A DNA stretch of 64,000 nucleotides from Novilysobacter antarcticus (GTDB lineage Bacteria; Pseudomonadota; Gammaproteobacteria; Xanthomonadales; Xanthomonadaceae): contig NZ_JAIEUJ010000004.1 of assembly GCF_019802285.1 (NCBI RefSeq), forward strand, positions 62,001 through 126,000, written 5' to 3'. Below, one piece after another: positions 18,170-26,566 of this stretch (positions are counted from its first letter, which is position 1; the number at the start of each line of letters is the position of its first letter). A program made the translations under genes and the position numbers. The notes below the pieces were generated by a model that saw nothing but the letters and a program-made list of their open reading frames with translations, searched no databases and was not told the origin of the DNA.

Positions 18170-19666
18170 TCAAACGGTTTCCGCCGCGGGCGCGGCTGGG
18201 GATTCAGGGGTTGGCATTGGCGAGAGCGCGGCGGCGAATCGCACCCTGCCGTCGGCCACCGATGCGAGCACGACCGGCCCGTCATCGGCGGTGGCCTGCG
18301 CTGCCGCCGCGGCGAGCATCGCGAGTGCCGCAACCGCACCGGTCTCGCCACACACCAGGCCCAGGTGACGCCCCTGCTCGACCGGATCCAGCTCCGGGAG
18401 GCAGGCGGTCATCGCACCGGCGATCTCGATCGCACGGCTGGGGCGGTGGTCGGCGTCACTGAAGACGGCGGCGACGTCCTCGACCGGCAGCGCGGCGACC
18501 TCCAGCGCACGCTGCAGCAGCGCCGCCAGCTCGCGCCCGGCCGCACGCCCGTGGCCCGGTGCCCCGTGCACAACGCGATGCAGCCGCAGTGGCGGCGCGG
18601 CGCGACCCTCGCCCGGATTCGCCATCGACAGCCACAGTCCCGCCGCCCCTTCGCCGGGGATCAAGCCCTCCGGGTGGCCGCTGACCAGCAGCGAACGGGT
18701 TGCATCCAGTCTGCTCACCGCGAGTTCGTCCACGAGGCTGTGCGCCGCCAGCAACAGGTGGGTATCGGTTGGCGCCGCGTCCGCGGGTCCGTCGGTCTGG
18801 GCGAGACGGTCGATCACCCGCCACGCATCGGCGGCCCCGGCGACCGGCTCGACGCCAACCCGGAACGCGCCGCTCGCAAAACCAATCGCGCTTGCCTTGT
18901 CGGCGATCCAGGCGAGGCAGGCGCGACGCACCGGTTCAGTCCAGTGGGCCGGCAACAGCAGGCGGATGTGCAGCACCGGCGCTTGAGGCGGCGGAGCGAG
19001 GGCGCGCGAGGAGCGCGAGTGCTGCATCGCATGCGGGTGCATCGCCGTGTCCGTGGATGGTGCAGCCGCGATGCTCGCGTCGGCGGTCGGCAGGGCGGCG
19101 TAGAGCAGGTCCTCGGCCACCTGGTCCAGCAGCGCCAGCGCGCGGAGCTGGTCGTCGGCAAAGCCCGGCGAACGCGGTCCCGATTCCGGCAGCAGACCGC
19201 TGACGGCAACGCGGACCGACTCCACATCCAGATCATCGACCTGCGCGGCGAACACCGGCAGCCCCATCTGGTCGCGCAAGGACGGATGCAGCGACGGCCG
19301 CTGCGGCTGCAGCAGCGCGCCGGCCAGGACTTCGCCGCCGCTGCCGGCGCGGGTCAGGGCGGCGCTGTCCAGCAGATATACGATCCGGTCGGCTTCGACC
19401 TGTGTCGTTGCGACCTGGGGCGTGGCGCCGCCAGCGGGGGATTGCGGCGCCGCGTGGTCGCGGCGCGCCTTGCGCCAGCGCATGAGCGCCCGCACCAGGA
19501 GGAAGCCACCAATCAGCAACAGGGGCAGGACCAGCAGGTAGCCGACAATCTGCGGGGTGGCTGGAGTCGCCCCGCTGGCCCGCCAATACAGGATCGCCAC
19601 GAGCCAGACCGCACCGAACACCAGCACGACGCCCAGCAGTCCGCGGATGACCGCACCCACCCTCAT
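18170..19666 (-). CDS. Membrane-tethered protein with degenerate ketosynthase-like domain, T6SS operon
   Basis: 498 residues. Two transmembrane helices (about 8-28 and 40-60) are followed by a large soluble part. Two segments look like the thiolase/ketosynthase fold: LIPGEGAAGLWL at 335-346, matching the GFVxGEGAG strand-turn of FabF-type enzymes, and LGLVCGETGAVAALAMLAAA at 435-454, matching the GHxxGAAG helix. The catalytic histidines are not present in these places, and a Cys at 250 (RRACLAW) is the only candidate nucleophile at the right spacing. I infer a non-catalytic or altered thiolase fold serving a structural T6SS role. It is directly upstream of tssM in the same operon. No established name is known to me. 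Confidence 0.6.
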   Translation of the reverse strand: MRVGAVIRGLLGVVLVFGAVWLVAILYWRASGATPATPQIVGYLLVLPLLLIGGFLLVRALMRWRKARRDHAAPQSPAGGATPQVATTQVEADRIVYLLDSAALTRAGSGGEVLAGALLQPQRPSLHPSLRDQMGLPVFAAQVDDLDVESVRVAVSGLLPESGPRSPGFADDQLRALALLDQVAEDLLYAALPTADASIAAAPSTDTAMHPHAMQHSRSSRALAPPPQAPVLHIRLLLPAHWTEPVRRACLAWIADKASAIGFASGAFRVGVEPVAGAADAWRVIDRLAQTDGPADAAPTDTHLLLAAHSLVDELAVSRLDATRSLLVSGHPEGLIPGEGAAGLWLSMANPGEGRAAPPLRLHRVVHGAPGHGRAAGRELAALLQRALEVAALPVEDVAAVFSDADHRPSRAIEIAGAMTACLPELDPVEQGRHLGLVCGETGAVAALAMLAAAAAQATADDGPVVLASVADGRVRFAAALSPMPTPESPAAPAAETV

Positions 19667-19877
19667 TGCCCCTGTTCCGCGCGCACTGGTTCCCGTCCCC
19701 TGCTAGCGGCCGGCCACGGCGCCGCCGTGGGTGATCCACGCGTAGACAACATCAACGGGTTTCCACATCGCCTTGCTCCCTGGCTTTGCCCATCGGGCAT
19801 CCGGCTTTCCTGAGCCGCGGATCAAGATAGCAGGTGCGGCCGGCGGTTTTCACCTGCCTTCTCATCCAGTCACCGCC

Positions 19878-20759
19878 TCATCGACCGGCCGCGCGACGCG
19901 CCTGGCGGCAGTCCGACTTGAGTTCCAGATGGACGTAGTCCTTGATGCTGCGCCAGTTGCCACCCCATTCCAGACCCGCCTCCACGGCCAGTTGGCCGTA
20001 GAGAAAGTAGCCGCGGCGGGTCCACGGGTCCTCCATGTCCCACTGCAACTTGCCGTCGCGATAGAGCGCGCTGTCGACCGCCAGACCGTACTGATGGCAA
20101 CTCTGGCCGGCGCCGGCCTGGGTAACCGCGCCGCCCTTGGCGGCCAGTGCGGCTTGCCGTTCGGGGCTGCGATAGCCCTCGACCAGGACCATTTCGTAGC
20201 CGTGCACTTCGCGCATCACGCGGTAGATCGCGAGCACCCGTTGCTGGAAATCCGGTGCAATGCGCACCCACTTGCGATCGGCGCTGGAGATCTCCCGCGG
20301 CGCCACCACCGCATTGCCCTGCAGCTGCGCGGCCTCGGCGGCGAGAAACACGGCGGGTGGCAGGTCCGGTGGCGGAGCCAGACGCTCCCCGCGTAACAGC
20401 TGGACCACGTGACTGTCCGCCACAAAACCCGCACCGCCGCCGAAGTCCTCCCACATGACCTGGCGACCGAACTGCAGGACCAGCAGCGGTGGCAGCAGCA
20501 ACGCTGCGATGGTCGCGGCGAGCAACCAGCGACCACGGTGCAGCATCTGCCCCAGCCGCACGCTGCCTCCCCGCAGCGCGCGCGATGAGCCGCAGGCCCG
20601 CGCGCCCGCGCCCGCCTGCCAACGCCCGGCCACCGCCGACATCCGCGCCCGCCAGCGACCGACGCCTGCCAGCACGACATCGCGCGCCGCCGGAAACACC
20701 GCCAGCCATCCCAGCAATACCGTCAGCAGGAAAAACACCGCCATCCCAAGCGCGAGCAT
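19878..20759 (-). CDS. Membrane-anchored M15-family peptidoglycan peptidase (TagX/VanY-like)
   Basis: 293 residues. An N-terminal transmembrane helix (3-25) and a second one (79-96) precede a periplasmic peptidase domain. The zinc ligands of M15 peptidases are all visible: SCHQYGLAVD with His222 and Asp229, and DYVHLEL with His277. GLEWGGNWRS is typical of the L-Ala-D-Glu endopeptidase branch. I chose the ATG at 20759 because it begins the first helix. Acinetobacter T6SS loci contain a comparable membrane peptidase, TagX, needed to open the wall for the apparatus; the position upstream of the tssM operon fits the same job. Confidence 0.75.
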   Translation of the reverse strand: MLALGMAVFFLLTVLLGWLAVFPAARDVVLAGVGRWRARMSAVAGRWQAGAGARACGSSRALRGGSVRLGQMLHRGRWLLAATIAALLLPPLLVLQFGRQVMWEDFGGGAGFVADSHVVQLLRGERLAPPPDLPPAVFLAAEAAQLQGNAVVAPREISSADRKWVRIAPDFQQRVLAIYRVMREVHGYEMVLVEGYRSPERQAALAAKGGAVTQAGAGQSCHQYGLAVDSALYRDGKLQWDMEDPWTRRGYFLYGQLAVEAGLEWGGNWRSIKDYVHLELKSDCRQARRAAGR

Positions 20760-20906
20760 GTTGCCACCGTCCCTGTTGCCCCACCTGGCCGTCCGCCAGG
20801 CCATCCAATTGACGCCACTGCGACCCCAACGCAGAATGCCCGTGCACATCGTCCGGCCTGGTCCGGACCGTAACCAGCCGGATTGGCGGTCTGGAAAGGA
20901 GTCCAC

Positions 20907-21758
20907 GTGGATCGGCAAGATGCCAAACCCCGCCGTCCGAGCCTGTTGGCCGGTACACCCGGCCCCGGGCCGACTGTTGCGTCGCCGGCGCGGATCCTAG
21001 CAGACATGGGCGGCGGCAAGCCCGCTGCGGTCGCGACCCGTCCGGCTCCGGGACGAAAGACCCTGTTGATCACCACCGCGGCCATCGGCCTGCTTTGCTT
21101 GGCGTGGTGGTGGCAAGCGGGCAGCCGCGGCAACCTCCCGGCCGCCGATGCGACGGCAAGTGCCCAGCCCGGGTTGGCTCAGACGGGGTCCGATTCCGGC
21201 GGCGGTGCCGCCACGATCATCGATGAGCCTACTGTGTCGCCCGAAAGCACTGCCTTGGCCGCAGGCGCCGGGGAAGGACCCGGATACGAAGGCGAGGACG
21301 ACCCGCTGGCCTCGCCGTTTGCGCCCCCGGGCCCGACGACCGCGTCGGTGGCGATGCCCCGATCGGACCGCGCCAACCCGTTTACCCAGGCCGCGCCTGC
21401 GGTCACTCGAACCGCTCCTGCCTCAACGACGGCACGACCCACTCGTTCCGGTGAGGGAGCACGTGGCAGCCGCGGGAGCGAGCCGAACCTGATGGCCACG
21501 CTGCTGGGCAACATCAAGGCCGCCGACGCGGAGCCGGTCAGCGGGCTGGATACCCTGATCCGGAAAATGGAGAGCGACGAGGCAACCGTGGGCGCCGGCA
21601 AGCGGAGCGCCTCGGCCGACATCCAGCCAACGCGCTCGCAGCAGATCCAGTCCAACCTGCGTGAATGCCCCCCGGCCAACACTGCCAAGGGGCTGAAGTG
21701 CCGACAGGATATCTGTGCGGTCTATGCCGGACGCGACCCGGCGTGCCCGGCCGACTGA
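20907..21758 (+). CDS. Single-helix membrane protein with cysteine-containing C-terminus, divergent from the M15 gene
   Basis: 283 residues from the GTG at 20907, which has AGGAG 5-6 bases upstream. A cytoplasmic N-terminus of about 55 residues leads to one transmembrane helix (TLLITTAAIGLLCLAWWW), then a long low-complexity Gly/Ala/Ser/Pro/Thr linker. It ends in a compact region (ECPPANTAKGLKCRQDIC, then CP) with four cysteines that could form two disulfides in the periplasm. No known domain is recognised. It is divergent from the TagX-like gene, so the two may share a control region and a function at the cell wall. Confidence 0.6.
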   Translation: MDRQDAKPRRPSLLAGTPGPGPTVASPARILADMGGGKPAAVATRPAPGRKTLLITTAAIGLLCLAWWWQAGSRGNLPAADATASAQPGLAQTGSDSGGGAATIIDEPTVSPESTALAAGAGEGPGYEGEDDPLASPFAPPGPTTASVAMPRSDRANPFTQAAPAVTRTAPASTTARPTRSGEGARGSRGSEPNLMATLLGNIKAADAEPVSGLDTLIRKMESDEATVGAGKRSASADIQPTRSQQIQSNLRECPPANTAKGLKCRQDICAVYAGRDPACPAD

Positions 21759-21800
21759 GCCGTCGCCGCCCGGCCAGCAGCGGGTAGGAAAACGGTCCTG

Positions 21801-22817
21801 TTACCAGACCACCTCGGCCATCGAGCAGTTCAGACCGGAGCCGATGCCCAGCAGGGCGACGCGGTCACCCTTCTTCAGCCGCCCCATCTCGCGCAGCTTG
21901 CTGAGGACGATCGGCACCGAAGCGGGGCCGATGTTTCCGTGCTCGCCAAAGATCGTCAGGACCTTCTTCGGATCGATGCCCATGGCCTTGGTGAAGGCGG
22001 CCGTGTGCACCTTGCTGACCTGGTGGATGACGAATTCGTCCAGTTCCTCCGCCACCCAGCCCAGCTTGTGGCGAGCCACGGCGAAGGTCTTCTGGGCCAG
22101 TTTGATGCCCTCGATCAGCAGCATCCGGGTATCGGTGACCATGCCGTCGAGGTTGCCTCGGCACAGCTTGTTCCATTCCGTCGCCGCCCGGGTCACGCCG
22201 CCCTTGTAGCGCGGCGCGCCAGGAGCCAGCTCGGCGCGGGCCAAAACCATCGCCGCCGCACCGGAACCCAGCGTCAGCGTCGCCAGTTCGTTGCGGAAAT
22301 CGGCCTCGGTGCAATTCGCACTGGTCAGGCGCTCCAGGGTCTTCTCATAGGCCAGATCGGCCGTTTCGCCGTCCACCACCAGCGCATAGTCGATCTCGCC
22401 GCATTCGATCATGCGGCTGGCGATGTCCATGCCGTTGATGAACGCCAGGCACGCGTTGGCGACGTCGAAGTTCTGGCAGGTGTCGGCCAGGCCGAGGTTG
22501 CCACTGACGATCGACGCCGTGGACGGCTCCAGGTAGTCGCGGCTGACCGAGGTGTTGACCAGCAGACCGACCCGGTCCGGATCGATCCCGGAGTCGGCGA
22601 GCGCCTTCACCGCCGCCAGCGTTGCCGCGTCGGAGGCGAGCACGTCGCCGTCCCAGAGCCGGCGCGCGTGGATGCCGGCGATATCGCCGAGCACATCGGT
22701 GCGAATGCCCAAGCGGTCCAGAGTCGGCTTGAGCCGGAGGTTGATCTCATCCGAGCTCAACCGGCGTGGCGCGTCGATGTGGGCCAGACCGGCGATGGCG
22801 ACATGTTGGAACTGCAT
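21801..22817 (-). CDS. oleA: OleA, thiolase-fold enzyme of long-chain olefin/beta-lactone synthesis
   Basis: 338 residues, the same length as I recall for Xanthomonas campestris OleA and very close to it throughout. The active-site Cys lies in NFDVANACLAFINGMD near residue 143. The catalytic His lies in QVSKVHTAAF near 285, and Asn in FGEHGNIGPASVP near 315. OleA condenses two fatty acyl-CoA molecules head to head to a 2-alkyl-3-ketoacid; OleD, OleC and OleB then make the beta-lactone and alkene. None of those partners is in this window. Three short palindromes lie just upstream. The stop faces the convergent membrane-protein gene 42 bases away. Confidence 0.93.
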   Translation of the reverse strand: MQFQHVAIAGLAHIDAPRRLSSDEINLRLKPTLDRLGIRTDVLGDIAGIHARRLWDGDVLASDAATLAAVKALADSGIDPDRVGLLVNTSVSRDYLEPSTASIVSGNLGLADTCQNFDVANACLAFINGMDIASRMIECGEIDYALVVDGETADLAYEKTLERLTSANCTEADFRNELATLTLGSGAAAMVLARAELAPGAPRYKGGVTRAATEWNKLCRGNLDGMVTDTRMLLIEGIKLAQKTFAVARHKLGWVAEELDEFVIHQVSKVHTAAFTKAMGIDPKKVLTIFGEHGNIGPASVPIVLSKLREMGRLKKGDRVALLGIGSGLNCSMAEVVW

Positions 22818-22852
22818 GGGCGGCAAACCAGAAAAGACAGGTATCACGACAG

Positions 22853-22894
22853 GTTAACGCGTTAACGTCGCGCCTGCATTAATGCTTGCCGCAA
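22853..22894. promoter_or_regulatory. Palindromes upstream of oleA (operator-like)
   Basis: Three perfect palindromes stand in a 42-base AT-richer stretch: GTTAACGCGTTAAC (22853-22866), GCATTAATGC (22876-22885) and TTGCCGCAA (22886-22894). The first is 36 bases before the oleA ATG on the minus strand. Such sites often bind dimeric TetR/LacI-type regulators; no regulator gene is adjacent. The DUF4156 lipoprotein gene ends at 22901 on the same strand, so this is also the space after its 3' end. Confidence 0.45.
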
Positions 22895-22900
22895 TAACGC

Positions 22901-23296
22901 TCAACCGCCGACCGGATACGTCTGCACCGCGCTGTGTGGGATCTCCGACTCTGCCGACCCGGGTACCGCTGTCACGCTGCCGCAGCGATAGGCGGTGAAA
23001 CGCTGCTCACCACCGTCCGGCGGTCCCATCGGCTGGATGGTATCGGCCTGCAGGCCGGGCGCTTCGTTGCGGGCCAGGGTTTCCAGCTCTTCGCGCACGC
23101 GCAGGTTGTTGCGCTCATAGAAGGCGACGCTGTCCTTGACCGAGACCGCGATCTCGCCCTGGCGGGTGCATCCGGCGGGTGGGCCGCCGGCGCCGATCAC
23201 CCTGACAGCGCTTGCTCCGGGGGCCATTTTGACCCAGGTGCAGCCACCGGCGAGAACGAGTGCGGCGGCAAGGGCGATGGTCGACAAGCGGATCAT
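22901..23296 (-). CDS. DUF4156-family lipoprotein
   Basis: 131 residues. The signal peptide ends in VLAGGC, a valid lipobox, so the mature protein is lipid-anchored. The body (CTWVKMAPGA near residue 19, then GEIAVSVKDSVAFYERN and LETLARNEA) matches the DUF4156 family of small envelope lipoproteins of unknown function. GGAG lies 7 bases before the ATG at 23296. Its stop is only 84 bases before the oleA start on the same strand, but the palindromes in between suggest separate control. Confidence 0.8.
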   Translation of the reverse strand: MIRLSTIALAAALVLAGGCTWVKMAPGASAVRVIGAGGPPAGCTRQGEIAVSVKDSVAFYERNNLRVREELETLARNEAPGLQADTIQPMGPPDGGEQRFTAYRCGSVTAVPGSAESEIPHSAVQTYPVGG

Positions 23297-23471
23297 GGAA
23301 TCTCCAGGGTTCAGTAGGCCACCGGACCGGAGCCGGGCGGCAGAGTGGTGCGGGCGAACGATGTTATCGACGCGCGCGGTGAATCGGGCCTGACCGTGAG
23401 ACGGAACGTCGTGCACGGACCCCAACCGCCGGGAACGTCAGGCCCGGCCGGCGATTGGGAGTCCTTCCGCC

Positions 23472-26435
23472 CTACTCCGTCTGGACGGCGCTGCGGCCGG
23501 GCGCCACCGGCTTGCCGTCTTCGTCCAGCACCTGCACCGGGCCCAGCTCCAGCGCGCGCACCGGCGCTTCGATCTGGCCAAGATCGCCCACCACGACCCA
23601 GGTCAGCGCGGCCGGATCGATGGTCGAGGCGGCCTTGGCGACCACGTCCGGAGTCATTGCGTCGATCTCGGCCTTGTTGCGGAACACGTAGTCATCCGGG
23701 CGGTCGTAGCGGACGATGCCGGTGATCGTGGCCATCACTGCACTGCCCGTTTCGTAGGCGCCGGGCAGGCTGCGGATCTCGTTGGCCTTGACCTTGGCCA
23801 CCTCCTCCGCGGTCGCCGGCGCCTTGCCACTGGCGAAGTCGTTGATTTCGCGCTTCATCTCGGCCACTGACTCGGCGGTCTTGTCGATCTGCACCGGCGA
23901 GTAGGCCAGCCACGGACGCTGCCCGATCGCATTGCTGGCAAAGCTGTAGGCGCCGTAGGCCCAGTGCTTGTCCTCGCGCAGGTTCATGTTCAACCGCGAG
24001 CTGAACTGGCCGCCCAGCACGGTGTTGGCGAAACCGAACTCGGTCGCGTCATCGGACTTGGTCGACGGCACCAGTTCGCCGACGTAGATGTTCGCCTGCA
24101 CGGCGCCGGGCTGGTCGATCAGGAACACACGCGGCGCGGCCGGCAGTGCGACTTCCGGGACGTCCACCGGAGCGGGCACGTCACCCTTGCCCTTCCAGTC
24201 GCCCAGATGCCGGTTGAGCATCGGTACGATTTCCTTGAGCGTGGTGTCGCCGACCACGACCAGCGTGGCCGCCTCCGGCCGCACCCAGGCCTGATGGTAG
24301 GCCAGCAGATCGTCGCGGGTCAGTGCAGCGATCGTGTCCTCGGTGCCCGAGCCACTGAACGGCATGGCATACGGATGGCCCTCGCCGTAGAGCAGCGGCG
24401 GCAGCACGCGCAGGGCTGCGGAATTGGGCCGTGCCTTCTCCTGCTTGATGCCGGCGATCCAGCTGGCCCGCACGCGATCGATCTCGTTCTGGTCGAAGCG
24501 CGGCTTGCGCAGCATCTGGCTGAACAGGGCCAGTGAGGGATCAAGGTTTTCCTTCAACGCGGAGAGCGATGCGGTCGCGCCGTCCAGCGCGGCGCCGGCG
24601 CCCAGATTGGCCCCCAGCGCCTCGGCGCGGGCAGCAAAGCCGAGTGCGTCGTACTCGCCGGCACCTTCATCCAGCATGCCCATGGTGAAGCTGGAACTGC
24701 CCAGCTTGTCCGCCGGATCAACCTTGAACCCCCCGTCAAACATCAACGAGAACTGGACCACCGGGATGTCGTGGCGCTCCGCGAGGATCACGCGGGCGCC
24801 GTTGTTGAGCGTGGCGCGCTGGAGCTCGGGGAATTTCAGCTCGGGGAACTTGTCGGGAAGAGGCACGCCAGTGCTGCGGTCCACGCTGGACTGCGACACG
24901 CTGTAGCGCGAATCCACCGCCGGCAGGGTCAGCGGCGCCGGCTCCACGGCCGGATCCTCGGCCAGCGGCGTGCGCTCGCCGGGCATCACCACGAGCGTGT
25001 GGTCGCCCTTGCCGAGCCACTTGCGCCCCAACGCCTGCAGCGTTGCCGGCTGCACGGCGGCGACCGTGGCCATGCTCTCGCGGAAGCAGCCCGGGTCACC
25101 GGTGTAGATCGTGCAACTGGCCAGCGCGTCGGCCTTGCCGCCAAAGCCGCCGATGCGCTCGACGCCGCGGATGAAGCCGGCCCGAACCACGGTCTTGGCC
25201 TGCGCCAGCTCGGCGGCATCGGGACCTTCGGCCAGCAGCCGCTGCAGCTCCTCGTCGATGATCGCCTCGACCTTTTTCGGATCCACGCCTTCCTTGACGG
25301 TCGCGAAGACGAGGAAATTCGAGCCCAGCTGCGACTCGCTGAGCCCCGCGGTCACGTTGTCCACCAGCTTGTCGGCGTGCACCAGGCGCTTGGCCAGGCG
25401 CGAGGTGCTGCTGCCGCCCAGAACCTGGGCGAGCACACCGAGCTGATCGGCTTCCACGGTCGCAGTCGGTGGCACGTTCCAGGCACGGTAGATGCGCGCC
25501 TGCGGCACCCGGTCCTCGAGCACCTCGCGGGTCGAGGCGGGACGCTGGGCCACGTCGACCGGCGGTTGCGCCATGTCCGGGCCGGCCGGGATGTCGCCGA
25601 AGTAGCGAGCGACCTTTTCCTTCGCAGTCGCCACGTCGATGTCGCCGGCCAGCACCAGCACCGCGTTGTTGGGCCCGTACCACGCGCGGAACCAGTTCTT
25701 GACGTCCTCCAGCGAGGCGGCGTCCAGATCCGCCATCGAGCCGATCACGCTGTGGTGGTAGGGGTGGTCGACCGGGTAGAGCGACTGGTTGAGCTTGGTC
25801 CAGACCTGACCGTAGGGCTGGTTCTCGCCCTGGCGCTTCTCGTTCTGGACCACGCCGCGCTGCTCGTCCAGGGTGGCCTGGTCAATCGCGCCCAGCAGGT
25901 GGCCCATGCGGTCGGATTCCATCCACAGCGCGGTGTCCAGGGCGGTTGTCGGGACGTTCTGGAAGTAGTTGGTGCGGTCGGTATTGGTGGTGCCGTTCAT
26001 GTCGGTCGCGCCGACCATCTCGAACGGGTCGAAGTACTCGCCGCGGTGATTCTCCGAGCCGTTGAACATCAGGTGCTCAAAGAGGTGGGCGAAACCGGTG
26101 CGGCCCTTGGGCTCGTCCTTGCTGCCCACGTGGTACCAGACGTTGACCGCGACGATCGGCGCCTTGCGGTCGGTGTGGACGATCACGCGCAGGCCGTTGG
26201 GCAGGGTGAACTGCTCGTAGGCGATGTCCACCGGCGCCGCGCTGACCGCCGTGCGCGCGTGCGCGGGCTGCGGCAGCAATGCCAGGCTGCCCATCGCAAC
26301 GGCGACCCCGAGCGCCAGCGCGCCGTGGCGCAGCGAGCGCGGCCGTGGCTCGGTACCGGTGTTGCGGCGCGATCCGGGCCGGGACCCTGGCACGACGGTG
26401 GGAAGCAACGCAGCTACGCGGGACGATGCGGACAT
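23472..26435 (-). CDS. Periplasmic M16 zinc protease with two tandem M16 domains
   Basis: 987 residues. A long N-terminal region with a signal-peptide core (ALALGVAVAMGSLALLPQPAHA) is followed by an active M16 domain with the inverted zinc motif HLFEH at 117-121 and the third ligand in the NEKRQ region about 75 residues on. A second M16 domain (from about residue 510) lacks HxxEH and is the usual inactive half. Pitrilysin-type peptidases of this YhjJ/PqqL layout clear small peptides in the periplasm. I chose the ATG at 26435; the longer open frame upstream lacks conserved sequence. Confidence 0.9.
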   Translation of the reverse strand: MSASSRVAALLPTVVPGSRPGSRRNTGTEPRPRSLRHGALALGVAVAMGSLALLPQPAHARTAVSAAPVDIAYEQFTLPNGLRVIVHTDRKAPIVAVNVWYHVGSKDEPKGRTGFAHLFEHLMFNGSENHRGEYFDPFEMVGATDMNGTTNTDRTNYFQNVPTTALDTALWMESDRMGHLLGAIDQATLDEQRGVVQNEKRQGENQPYGQVWTKLNQSLYPVDHPYHHSVIGSMADLDAASLEDVKNWFRAWYGPNNAVLVLAGDIDVATAKEKVARYFGDIPAGPDMAQPPVDVAQRPASTREVLEDRVPQARIYRAWNVPPTATVEADQLGVLAQVLGGSSTSRLAKRLVHADKLVDNVTAGLSESQLGSNFLVFATVKEGVDPKKVEAIIDEELQRLLAEGPDAAELAQAKTVVRAGFIRGVERIGGFGGKADALASCTIYTGDPGCFRESMATVAAVQPATLQALGRKWLGKGDHTLVVMPGERTPLAEDPAVEPAPLTLPAVDSRYSVSQSSVDRSTGVPLPDKFPELKFPELQRATLNNGARVILAERHDIPVVQFSLMFDGGFKVDPADKLGSSSFTMGMLDEGAGEYDALGFAARAEALGANLGAGAALDGATASLSALKENLDPSLALFSQMLRKPRFDQNEIDRVRASWIAGIKQEKARPNSAALRVLPPLLYGEGHPYAMPFSGSGTEDTIAALTRDDLLAYHQAWVRPEAATLVVVGDTTLKEIVPMLNRHLGDWKGKGDVPAPVDVPEVALPAAPRVFLIDQPGAVQANIYVGELVPSTKSDDATEFGFANTVLGGQFSSRLNMNLREDKHWAYGAYSFASNAIGQRPWLAYSPVQIDKTAESVAEMKREINDFASGKAPATAEEVAKVKANEIRSLPGAYETGSAVMATITGIVRYDRPDDYVFRNKAEIDAMTPDVVAKAASTIDPAALTWVVVGDLGQIEAPVRALELGPVQVLDEDGKPVAPGRSAVQTE

Positions 26436-26554
26436 TCGACACTCCTTGTTCGGTCTCGCCCGATATGGACGGATACCCAATGCTAACGGCAGGGCGCATT
26501 CCGGGCCCCGGGTCACAAGTCACCCTGGCTGTCACCCGGCGCAGGCAGCGCCCG

Positions 26555-26560
26555 CATAAT
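26555..26560 (+). promoter_or_regulatory. -10 element (CATAAT) for a probably leaderless trmL
   Basis: CATAAT (five of six matches to TATAAT) ends 6 bases before the trmL ATG at 26567. No ribosome site lies in those 6 bases, so transcription should start at the start codon. Confidence 0.45.
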
Positions 26561-26566
26561 CGCGGC

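Noticed and set aside
14418-18368. 1316-residue open frame on the plus strand
   Set aside because: Antisense to tssM. Composition is Ala/Gly/Arg/His-rich and there is no conserved motif, whereas the minus frame has the full IcmF architecture.
19667-19877. RNA gene or small ORF in the gap between the ketosynthase-like and M15 genes
   Set aside because: No tRNA-like fold, terminator or credible ribosome site with an ORF was seen; it looks like a plain leader region.
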